Source: Propionibacterium sp. (GTDB taxonomy: Bacteria; Actinomycetota; Actinomycetes; Propionibacteriales; Propionibacteriaceae). From it: a stretch of DNA of 31,342 nucleotides. Below the pieces are notes generated by a model. It was not told the origin of the DNA. It did not search any database and saw only the letters and a program-made list of their open reading frames with translations. Below are positions 8,418-15,453 of the stretch, one piece after another; within the stretch, counting starts at the first letter, position 1, and the number at the start of each line of letters is the position of its first letter. The stretch covers positions 1 through 31,342 of the forward strand of contig JALHFX010000017.1 in NCBI GenBank assembly GCA_022837595.1, given 5' to 3'. A program made the translations under genes and the position numbers.

Positions 8418-10052
8418 ATGAGGGACATGGCAAGCGAGGAGGCGCTTAGGGCGTTGAAGCGTCTGGAGCTTGCTGCCCAGTCGGGTGACCCGCAAGACAT
8501 CATCGACGTCATCGCCGCGGAGAAGTGGGCGTTGTGGATACTGCCAGATATCTATCCGACGGCCAAGAAAATCGTGTCCGACGTGCCGCCCGCGATGATC
8601 GCCGACGATCCTCTGCTACGCATCGAGCATCCGCTGGCGTCCTTCGCCGGTCGTATGAAGGCGCTATCAGGCCACACACCGAGGCCGAGGCCTTCGAAGC
8701 CGAAGGAATTTGCGCACAGCGGTGAACTTCTGGTCGAAGTGGTGACGTCCAGAATGGCTGGGGACTTTGCCTCGTCCGTGCGCGCGGCTGAGGAGTTGTC
8801 CGCCTGCATGAGCAAGGAAATGCTCAGAAGCGATTTCGGCACCGAGAACCCCGCCCCGCTATGCCTACTGTATGTGGGCATCACGTTCTTCTTGGCAGGC
8901 GATGTGCGGCGCGCGGTCCAGACGTTAACGCTGGCCAGAGATCTCGCGCCGGGCACTGCCCACGCCTATGTCTATCAATATGCCTGCGGGAACCTCGCCA
9001 TCATCCACGCGCTGCGCGGCAACCTGGACGATGCACAACGCATGCTCGACAGGAGCCTCGCTGATAGCCGAACCCCCGAGCACATGGCTGGTTTTATCGA
9101 TCTCACCCATCGGGTCGCTCGCGCGATGATCGCGGTTGAGCAGGTGAGCAGCGACGCCGGAGCATCGGTTGACGAACTGCCCGGGACCGACGCCGTGAGC
9201 GAGCTATGGCCACTCATCGCCTACACGAAGGCACGTTTCGCTCTTTCCCAGGACAAGCCGTCGGAGGCCTTGGAGATCACCCAACACGCCCTACTCGCGC
9301 GTCCCGTGGCAGCAGAATCGTTGGCGTCCGAATTGCTGACCTCGATAGAACTCGATGCACTCGTCGCCTGCGACGCACTCGAACGGGCAGCAGCACTCGT
9401 CGACACCGCAGATTGCTCCGCCCCCCGAATTGCGCTTTCTCGCGCGCGATTCTTCATATGGCAGGGCCTCAACGATAATGCAGCTTTGGTGCTGCACGAA
9501 TTACAGAACAGCGATATCGATCCGGTCGAGAGGTTGGCAACCCAACTACTCGTCGCTGAACTAGAACACGCGAACGGTTTGGCGATGCGCCCGGCGTTGG
9601 CGCAAGCGATCGCCGGGCAGGCGCGACGGGGTTGTCGGTGGCGTCTGACCCGAACCCCCGCCCTGATCGTCACACTGATCGCCGAAGCACTGCCGCCGAA
9701 TGAGCGCCGGCAATTCGAGTCCACGATCATCGGCTGCGAATCGGACCTTCCAGATCCGCCGCAGGCCGAGCTGACCCGCAGCGAGTTGTCGGTCCTCCGG
9801 GCGGTGGGGATGACGTCGACCTTGAGCCAAGCAGCAGAGGTCTTACACCTGTCGCGCAACACTGTGAAGACCCACCTGTCGTCCACCTATCGCAAGCTCG
9901 GTGTCAGCTCAAAAGTCGACGCCCTGCGCGTCGCCGCAGCACTCGGTATCATCTCCGACCGACGCGACCGCCAGATATCGACGTGGGACGATCAGCGCCA
10001 AATACCCAACATCGCGAGTCACCCCGAGCAAGCAAGTAACCTCGGAGCGTGA
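8418..10052 (+). CDS. LuxR-family transcriptional regulator with TPR-like body
   Basis: This 544-residue protein ends in a LuxR/GerE-type helix-turn-helix (about residues 450-512) with the typical core LSRNTVKTHLSSTYRKLGV. The preceding 400 residues are alpha-helical and rich in alanine and leucine, with TPR-like pairs such as LYVGITFFLAGDVRRAVQTL and AIIHALRGNLDDAQRMLDR. I see no Walker A motif, so it is not a full MalT/LAL ATPase, and no receiver domain. The body may sense a small molecule or protein partner. The start is uncertain: ATG at 8418 has little ribosome binding site, and ATG at 8427 has GAGGG only 2 nt upstream. It is divergent from the pilus operon and overlaps the NUDIX gene by 4 bp (GTGA). 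It is the best local candidate for the pilus regulator, by position only. Confidence 0.88.
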   Translation: MRDMASEEALRALKRLELAAQSGDPQDIIDVIAAEKWALWILPDIYPTAKKIVSDVPPAMIADDPLLRIEHPLASFAGRMKALSGHTPRPRPSKPKEFAHSGELLVEVVTSRMAGDFASSVRAAEELSACMSKEMLRSDFGTENPAPLCLLYVGITFFLAGDVRRAVQTLTLARDLAPGTAHAYVYQYACGNLAIIHALRGNLDDAQRMLDRSLADSRTPEHMAGFIDLTHRVARAMIAVEQVSSDAGASVDELPGTDAVSELWPLIAYTKARFALSQDKPSEALEITQHALLARPVAAESLASELLTSIELDALVACDALERAAALVDTADCSAPRIALSRARFFIWQGLNDNAALVLHELQNSDIDPVERLATQLLVAELEHANGLAMRPALAQAIAGQARRGCRWRLTRTPALIVTLIAEALPPNERRQFESTIIGCESDLPDPPQAELTRSELSVLRAVGMTSTLSQAAEVLHLSRNTVKTHLSSTYRKLGVSSKVDALRVAAALGIISDRRDRQISTWDDQRQIPNIASHPEQASNLGA

Positions 10053-10438
10053 TCGAAGTCTCTGCTGTTTGTCTCTTTGATAGCTTCGGCCGGGTACTCA
10101 CCGTGCGTAAGCGCGGCACGAGTGGCTGGATGCTGGTCGGAGGCAAGCCCGAGGCAGGTGAGACTCCTGTGCAGTGCGCGGTTCGAGAAGTGCATGAAGA
10201 GCTCGGGGTACGGCTCGACGCGGCCCGGCTTCGCGGCCTCGGTACGTTTCACAGCACAGCGGTGAACGAAGGCGTCCCGCTCACCGCGCATGTCTTCGTC
10301 TCGGATGAGCCGGTACGACCTGCAGTGCGCGCAGAGCTGGCAGCCATGCGGTGGGTGGATCCGGCCGACCCAGGCGACAACCAAGCGCCACTGAACACTG
10401 ATCTGATCTTCCCGTTGCTGGTGGCAGCACGCGGTTGA
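10049..10438 (+). CDS. NUDIX hydrolase
   Basis: This 129-residue cytoplasmic enzyme should hydrolyse a nucleoside diphosphate linked to another moiety, such as an oxidised dNTP or a nucleotide sugar. The NUDIX box is complete at residues 32-54: G32, five residues, E38, seven residues, R46-E47-V48, then E50-E51 and G53-V54. This gives the Mg-binding helix and catalytic glutamates. The GTG start overlaps the regulator stop (GTGA at 10049-10052), so translation is probably coupled to the upstream gene. The short length and simple domain resemble the MutT-like group, but the substrate cannot be assigned. A regulator-NUDIX pairing may be accidental or may mean the NUDIX protein alters the regulator's ligand. 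Confidence 0.9.
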   Translation: MIEVSAVCLFDSFGRVLTVRKRGTSGWMLVGGKPEAGETPVQCAVREVHEELGVRLDAARLRGLGTFHSTAVNEGVPLTAHVFVSDEPVRPAVRAELAAMRWVDPADPGDNQAPLNTDLIFPLLVAARG

Positions 10439-10517
10439 GACGACAGCCCTCACCCGCAGAACTCCTCGGTTAGAGATCCCAAAAGATCCGGACGCGAGAG
10501 CCGCATAGCATGAACAC

Positions 10518-12044
10518 ATGCCCGACGAGAACCACGATCTTCGATCTCAGCCCGCAGCAGACCACTATTTGGCACGCGAATCCGACTGGCGCAACGGCGC
10601 GCTGGTCTATCAGGTGATCGTCGATCGCTTCGCGCCGAGCGCGGATCTCGCGACCAAAGCCCATCTCTACCCGGCTCCTAAGCAGCTGCGCCGCTGGGAA
10701 GAATCCCCTGAAAAGGGCAGATACCTCGACGGACACGAGGTTTGGTCGCATGAAATCGATTTCTGGGGTGGCGACCTGGTGAGTCTTCGGGAAAGGCTCG
10801 GTTATATCGCCGGACTGGGTGCCGATGTGCTCTATCTCTGCCCGATTCACCTCGCCTGGACCAATCATGGCTATGACGGCCTCGACTACCAGCAGGTGCG
10901 TCCCGAATATGGCAGCCGCCACGACCTCAAACAACTCACCAAAGATGCCCATGCGCGCGGTATGCGCGTTGTACTCGACGGGGTCTTCAATCACATGGGA
11001 CGCAATAGCCCAGCATTCCAGGAAGCACTGATCGACCCGGACGATCCGCATCGCGGCTGGTTCAACTTCAATCCGGAGTATCCGGGTGGGGCCCGGGCCT
11101 GGGCGAATGCGGTCAATCTGCCCGAACTGGTGATCGAGAATCCTGCGGTGCAAGATCACCTCTGGGCAGGCTCTGATTCGGTGGTCCGCAGCTGGTTACG
11201 CGACGGCGTCGACGGTTGGCGACTCGATGTCGCCTTTGAACTCGGCCCTGACTACTTGGCGCAGCTGACTGCGGCCGCCCACGAGGAGAAACCGGGCTCC
11301 CTCACACTGGGTGAGGTCTGCAATTATCCCGCCGGTTGGTTCCCTGCACTCGACGGCGTGCTGAACTTCACGTTGCGCGAGATCGTCCTACTGCTCGCCA
11401 ACCAGCAGATCTCGGCGGCACACGCGCAACGAATGCTCGAACGGTTCTTCACCGATGCCGACTACGAGCACCTGCTCAAATGCTGGAACTATCTCGACAA
11501 TCACGATGTGCCGCGGCTCACCGATACGGTTCCGAACCTGGCCGCCCGCAAGTTGGCCGCCGTCTTACAGTTCACGTTGCCCGGCAGCGTCAACCTTTAC
11601 TACGGCACCGAACTCGGCCAGACCGGCGGAGCCGATCCGGCAAACCGCGCCCCGATGCGGTGGGACCTCGTGAACGAATCGAACAACGTGTTGCGCTTCC
11701 ACCATCAGTTGATCGCGATCCGTCGCCGCCACCGCGCGCTTCGGATTGGTGATCTGCGCTGGCTGGTGACCGAACGGCTGATCGGCTTCGAACGCTTCAC
11801 CGATAGAATCGAGGACGCGGTTATTGTGGTAGCCAACCCGTCATCCGACGAGATCGAAGAGACTGTTCTGGTGCCCGAATCCTGGCTGATGGATATGTCA
11901 GGCCTCACCGATCTCCTCGGCCACGAGCAGGTGCGCACTCACCGCGCGACACTCAATCTCAGACTGCGCCCACACCAGGTGATGGTGTTGAGCCCCCGCC
12001 TGGAGAAGACCAACGGATACACTCCGTACAAGCGTGTCAGGTAG
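10518..12044 (+). CDS. Alpha-amylase family glycoside hydrolase (GH13), cytoplasmic
   Basis: This 508-residue GH13 enzyme has no signal peptide and should act in the cytoplasm on maltodextrins or related alpha-glucosides. All four GH13 regions are visible. Region I is VVLDGVFNH at 151-159. Region II is DGWRLDVAFE with nucleophile Asp237. Region III is LTLGEVCNY with acid/base Glu266. Region IV is YLDNHD with transition-state stabiliser Asp330. The fold begins with ALVYQVIVDRFAPS, and the DFWGGDL segment (81-87) resembles cyclomaltodextrinase/neopullulanase-like enzymes, although I see no N-terminal starch-binding domain of the neopullulanase type. A C-terminal beta domain runs from about 420. 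No sugar transporter or maltose regulator is adjacent. The ribosome binding site is weak. Confidence 0.9.
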   Translation: MPDENHDLRSQPAADHYLARESDWRNGALVYQVIVDRFAPSADLATKAHLYPAPKQLRRWEESPEKGRYLDGHEVWSHEIDFWGGDLVSLRERLGYIAGLGADVLYLCPIHLAWTNHGYDGLDYQQVRPEYGSRHDLKQLTKDAHARGMRVVLDGVFNHMGRNSPAFQEALIDPDDPHRGWFNFNPEYPGGARAWANAVNLPELVIENPAVQDHLWAGSDSVVRSWLRDGVDGWRLDVAFELGPDYLAQLTAAAHEEKPGSLTLGEVCNYPAGWFPALDGVLNFTLREIVLLLANQQISAAHAQRMLERFFTDADYEHLLKCWNYLDNHDVPRLTDTVPNLAARKLAAVLQFTLPGSVNLYYGTELGQTGGADPANRAPMRWDLVNESNNVLRFHHQLIAIRRRHRALRIGDLRWLVTERLIGFERFTDRIEDAVIVVANPSSDEIEETVLVPESWLMDMSGLTDLLGHEQVRTHRATLNLRLRPHQVMVLSPRLEKTNGYTPYKRVR

Positions 12045-12185
12045 TCACATCGCGAACCATGATCGGGGACGGCAGCGGACAGTGAAAGTGCACTCTCAGT
12101 CTGTTGGCCCCCCAATGACGGACATCGCCGCTCTACCTAGAGCCAGTGAATCGCAAGGTATACAACGGCATCCCGGGAGGAAAAC

Positions 12186-12611
12186 GTGAAGCTCAGGTCC
12201 GTGGCCATGGCTCTTACCGCAGGTCTCGTGTTGATTTTTGCCGGGTGCTCTCCAGCACCTGACTACACGGCCGCGACGATCAGCTACTTCAATCCCTGGG
12301 CGCCCACCGATCACAAGATCTGGGTGGTCGAGGGCAGTTCCGTCCAGTTCACCGAGACACAACCCGATGGGGACGGCACCCCGCAGGCCAGTTCACTCGA
12401 GTATGAGCTGATCGACCAGGATGGGTTCTATAAGGCCCTGCATCGCGCACTCAATGCCGAGCAGAAGTCCATTTGCTCGGACGCCCAGGAATACACGCTG
12501 GAAGCCCGCGACCAATCAGGCGTAAGGTACGGCAACAACCTGCAACAATGCGGCGAGCAGGACACCAACATCACAGATCTGCTCAACGCATTGGACGCCG
12601 ACCGGGCCTGA
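12186..12611 (+). CDS. Small putative lipoprotein, function unknown
   Basis: The 141-residue product starts at a GTG with a strong GGGAGG ribosome binding site 5 nt upstream. The N-terminus (MKLRSVAMALTAGLVLIFAG, then Cys21) is a lipoprotein signal: two basic residues, a hydrophobic stretch and a lipobox-like FAGC. The mature part is small and soluble and would be tethered to the outer face of the membrane. It has two further cysteines (in KSICSD and LQQCGE) that could form a disulfide. I do not recognise a family. The gene follows the GH13 gene by 141 bp and has no obvious functional link to it. A repeat-rich, gene-free stretch lies immediately downstream. Confidence 0.75.
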   Translation: MKLRSVAMALTAGLVLIFAGCSPAPDYTAATISYFNPWAPTDHKIWVVEGSSVQFTETQPDGDGTPQASSLEYELIDQDGFYKALHRALNAEQKSICSDAQEYTLEARDQSGVRYGNNLQQCGEQDTNITDLLNALDADRA

Positions 12612-12758
12612 CTTGATTCGGGGTCAGCGTCTCGTCCCCCATGCGACAGACACCGTCCACCCATGCGGCAGACGCCGTCCCCTATGCGACAGACGCCGCC
12701 GCCCCCACACCCGCCACCGAAAAGCACAACCCAACCCACCCCAACCCATCCCAACCCA

Positions 12759-12826
12759 CAGCGGCTACCGAAGATTGCTCCGGCTACCGAACGTTCGGTA
12801 GCCGGAGCAATCTTCGGTAGCCGCTG
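12759..12826. repeat. 68-bp perfect palindrome
   Basis: Two 34-bp arms are exact reverse complements with no spacer, centred between 12792 and 12793 in CCGAACGTTCGG. Each arm also contains the submotif CGGCTACCGAA or a near copy twice, so the palindrome is built from a smaller repeat. It could fold into a cruciform or a very long RNA hairpin. It may be the transcription end shared by the convergent lipoprotein and TauE genes, or a small mobile repeat. Confidence 0.85.
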
Positions 12827-12891
12827 GAGGAGGACCCGAACAAATCGGTAGTCGCTGCACCTTTCGGCAGCTGCGGCTGCACGCGGACGCA

Positions 12892-12940
12892 CTGACACCC
12901 GGACGAACCTGACACCCGGACGAACTGACACCCGGACGAA
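12892..12940. repeat. 16-bp tandem repeat, three copies
   Basis: The unit CTGACACCCGGACGAA occurs three times in a row: 12892-12908 (with one extra C), 12909-12924 and 12925-12940. A partial fourth copy begins at 12941 (CTGACGC). It is noncoding and about 60 bp beyond the palindrome. It is a candidate variable-number locus. Confidence 0.85.
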
Positions 12941-13032
12941 CTGACGCGCGAGAATAGCCCCACAAACCCCACGAAACCCAGGGTCGCCGACACCAGCGGA
13001 CGAGTTTGGATCGAAGGCGCCTCGGCGATAGC

Positions 13033-13767
13033 TCAGATCAGGATCAGTGCCGACGCTGCCACCACCGAGGTCAACAGCGTCAGTACATCGAACGTGCGCT
13101 GTTTCACCCGTCCGATCACCGCCACCCCGATGAGCGTGCCAAGCAGCACCACCGGGATTAGCAGCGCGGCGGTCGTCAGCACTCGGAAAGTGAACAGCCC
13201 GAGCGCAGCGCTCAGCGGTGTTTTGGAGAGATTGACGATGAAATAGAACCAGGCCGAGGTACCCAAGAACCGCATCTTGTCGACCTTCGAGATCTGCAGA
13301 TACAAAGCCATCACCGGCCCCGCCGCATTTGCCGACATAGTAGTGAACCCGGCAGCGATACCGGCCGCGATGCTCAGTGCCCGGGGCGGGGTTGTGTCGT
13401 CACCAGGTTGGGGCGGCTTGCGACGGGCCGACACTGTCAACTGGATGAGCACCGAAACGAGCAGGATGACACCTATCGAACGCCGCAGCACCAGATCGTC
13501 CACTGCGTTGATGAAGAGCGCGCCTAGCAATAGCCCCGGAATCACCGCTGGCAGTAGGCCGCGGAGTAGACGCCAGTCGGCGTTGCTGCGATACCGCAAG
13601 ACCGCGACGATATCACCGGTGATCAGCAATAAGAGCGCGGCGGCGGTGGATTCCTTGGTGGGCATGACGAAAGCCATCAGTGCGACGGCCACCGATCCGA
13701 GGCCGCCGAAACTGGTCTTGGCGATGCCTACGATCAACGCAGCCGCTATCAGCGGCAGCCATTCCAT
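13033..13767 (-). CDS. TauE/SafE-family membrane exporter
   Basis: This 244-residue integral membrane protein belongs to the TauE/SafE family, whose members are proposed to export sulfite, sulfoacetate or other small anions. I chose the ATG at 13767 (MEWLPLIAAA) because GGAGGT lies about 8 nt upstream; a GTG nine codons earlier is open but lacks a ribosome binding site. The family hallmarks are the N-terminal helix ending in GIAKTSFGGLGSVAV and the related second half with AAGIAAGFTTMSANAAGPVM, the internal repeat of this fold. About seven or eight helices are visible. It lies downstream of the MFS gene on the same strand with a 58-bp gap. A hairpin at the MFS stop codon may limit read-through into it. 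No sulfur-metabolism gene is nearby, so the substrate is open. Confidence 0.88.
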   Translation of the reverse strand: MEWLPLIAAALIVGIAKTSFGGLGSVAVALMAFVMPTKESTAAALLLLITGDIVAVLRYRSNADWRLLRGLLPAVIPGLLLGALFINAVDDLVLRRSIGVILLVSVLIQLTVSARRKPPQPGDDTTPPRALSIAAGIAAGFTTMSANAAGPVMALYLQISKVDKMRFLGTSAWFYFIVNLSKTPLSAALGLFTFRVLTTAALLIPVVLLGTLIGVAVIGRVKQRTFDVLTLLTSVVAASALILI

Positions 13768-13813
13768 CCAAAGCACCTCCGTAAGAACCCGCACCGGCCT
13801 GCAAAGGCACCTG

Positions 13814-13842
13814 CCCCGGAAGACGCTACCCGTCTTCCGGGG
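13814..13842 (-). terminator. Hairpin enclosing the MFS stop codon
   Basis: The arms CCCCGGAAGACG (13814-13825) and CGTCTTCCGGGG (13831-13842) pair perfectly around a 5-nt loop that contains the TAG stop (13826-13828) of the upstream MFS gene. The 12-bp GC-rich stem is terminator-like but has only a weak T-rich stretch after it on the minus strand. It may terminate or attenuate transcription before the TauE/SafE gene. Confidence 0.7.
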
Positions 13843-15220
13843 TCATCAGATGATCATCTTCGTCGCTGGGCGGGTCAGTCTGCGCCTGATCGGTCGGTGA
13901 CTCACGGGCCAGCAGGTCATTGATCACCGAGGTGCGGTAGGTGCCGGAAAGCACCTGATAAGGCTTGGACGCCAAAGCGAGCACGGTAACGAAGATCCCG
14001 ATGGCACTGGCCAGCAAGAAGGCGAGTGCCATCCCGCGAGTCGAGCCTGCGCCCAGCAGCCACTCCCACCGGCTTCGACCGATATCCGACTCCATATACG
14101 GAATGAGCCAGAACTCGGCGATCGGCCCGATCAACAGAGTGCTGACCGGTGCCGCGGCCAACTCAACGGCCATCGCGAAACCGAAGACGCGTCCCTGCTG
14201 CGGGAATGGGACGATCTTCTGCAGCACTGTCTGTTCGGAGGCCTCGGCGAAGGTGATCAGACCCATATAGATGAAACAGCCGATCACCAACAGTGGAATC
14301 GACTCGCGGATAGGCATGACGGCTCCTACCGCCCACATGGCGATATTGGTCAGCAGCAGCGTGCGCACCGGATTTGCGCCCAAGCCCACGCGTGAGATGA
14401 TCATCCCGCCCAGGATGAAGCCAATGCTGCATACCCCAAAGAGGGTCCCCCAGGCCTGTACCGGCATCAGTTCCAGCCCGTACGGATCGAGCAGTGCCAT
14501 ATAGACCCCGCCGAGCAGGTTGTTGAAAGTCGAGAAGACGATCAGAGCCGGCAGGCCCGGGACAGCCATCACCATTCGGAAGGCCTCCGCGAAGTCGACT
14601 TTCACCACAGCGCCTTCGGCATGCTGGATCGTTGGTTCCCGGATGTCGATGAACATCAAGTGGATACTGCTGATGACGATCAACACCACCCCTATGACGA
14701 GTAGAACGCCCATCCCCAAGAAGCCAACCGCTAATCCGGAGACCACCGAGTTCAACGCGAAGCCGATGCCCTGCACCACTCCGACAAGGCCGTTCGCCCT
14801 GGCACGCTGCTCTGCGGGAACAAGCAAGGTGACGCAGGTCGCCAACGCCAGACCTCGAATCGATTCGATCAGGGCGCCCAGAAGCAGAATGGTCAGAAAG
14901 ATCCAGAAGACCGGACCACCCAGGTCCAGCAGATCCTCGGCGGGTGCGATGAAGAAAATGGCGCTGGTGATCGCGAACGCGAGACCTGCGCAGACGGTGG
15001 CCAGCATCATTACGGTCTTCTTGCGGAATCGGTCGATCAGCGTCCCGAACGGCACACTGAAGACTGCGAGCAGGAGCAAATATGACCCGCCAAGAATCGA
15101 TGTGACAAGCACCGAGCGTGTCTGCAGATATGCCCAGAAAGTGAAGCCGAACCACACCATCTGGGTCGTGATATTCGCCAGTAATGTGTTCAGCAGCACC
15201 CGTTTGAAGGTGCGCATCAT
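13826..15220 (-). CDS. MFS transporter (macrolide-efflux/MFS_3-like)
   Basis: This 464-residue protein has about 12 membrane helices and belongs to the major facilitator superfamily. Motif A is visible as GTLIDRFRKKTVM at residues 59-71, and RVLLNTLLANITTQMVWFGF resembles the first helix of Mef-type and enterobactin-exporter-like MFS proteins. A hydrophilic, acidic tail of about 30 residues (SPTDQAQTDPPSDEDDHLMT) ends the protein in the cytoplasm. The start is one of two adjacent ATGs at 15220 and 15217; AGGAG is 1 nt and 4 nt upstream of them, so the second may be used. It faces the symporter gene at 15454 across a 233-bp divergent region. Substrate unknown; export of a drug or siderophore is possible. 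Confidence 0.85.
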   Translation of the reverse strand: MMRTFKRVLLNTLLANITTQMVWFGFTFWAYLQTRSVLVTSILGGSYLLLLAVFSVPFGTLIDRFRKKTVMMLATVCAGLAFAITSAIFFIAPAEDLLDLGGPVFWIFLTILLLGALIESIRGLALATCVTLLVPAEQRARANGLVGVVQGIGFALNSVVSGLAVGFLGMGVLLVIGVVLIVISSIHLMFIDIREPTIQHAEGAVVKVDFAEAFRMVMAVPGLPALIVFSTFNNLLGGVYMALLDPYGLELMPVQAWGTLFGVCSIGFILGGMIISRVGLGANPVRTLLLTNIAMWAVGAVMPIRESIPLLVIGCFIYMGLITFAEASEQTVLQKIVPFPQQGRVFGFAMAVELAAAPVSTLLIGPIAEFWLIPYMESDIGRSRWEWLLGAGSTRGMALAFLLASAIGIFVTVLALASKPYQVLSGTYRTSVINDLLARESPTDQAQTDPPSDEDDHLMTPEDG

Positions 15221-15394
15221 GCTCCTGTCGCGTCGCCTTGCGTCCGCTGTGCTCAGGAGTGCAGGCTAGCCGAACTTACCAAACGGACTTCCGGGCGAGC
15301 GCCTTTTCCCCGACCACGAGACACGAGATCCAAACCGGCACAGATCCATGAGCAGCAGCCCACAATCCCACTATTCAGCCCGTTTTACAGCTAC

Positions 15395-15412
15395 GCCTGC
15401 CGTACGGCAGGC
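15395..15412. promoter_or_regulatory. 18-bp palindrome upstream of the symporter, candidate operator
   Basis: GCCTGCCGTACGGCAGGC is a perfect 18-bp inverted repeat, 41 bp before the symporter start codon and in the divergent promoter region. Its size and symmetry are those of a dimeric repressor site. A TAAACG that could serve as a -10 box follows directly. No cognate regulator gene is adjacent. Confidence 0.5.
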
Positions 15413-15453
15413 TAAACGCTAGTCAACAAGAACGTGGCAACCGGAGTGGACAT

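Larger units (their letters stand above)
12612..13032. repeat. Gene-free repeat patch (421 bp)
   Basis: No convincing gene lies here. Three kinds of repeat are packed together. Three imperfect 21-22 bp tandem copies beginning ATGCG(A/G)CAGAC start at 12641, 12663 and 12684. A CCCAACCCA-type simple repeat lies at about 12729-12758. A 68-bp palindrome follows, then three copies of a 16-bp unit at 12892-12940. The short reading frames here are low-complexity translations of these repeats. The patch separates the lipoprotein gene from the convergent TauE/SafE gene. Confidence 0.75.

Noticed and set aside
12641..12940. Possible CRISPR-like array
   Set aside because: The units are directly tandem with no unique spacers of even length and no cas genes are nearby.
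12663..12993. Short frames of 62-69 codons in the repeat patch, and a longer minus frame from 12931
   Set aside because: They translate tandem repeats and the palindrome into low-complexity Pro/Thr/Arg or Ser/Val sequence.
14163..15155. 330-codon minus frame within the MFS gene
   Set aside because: It is the +1 shadow of the MFS reading frame; only the other frame has the membrane helices and motif A.
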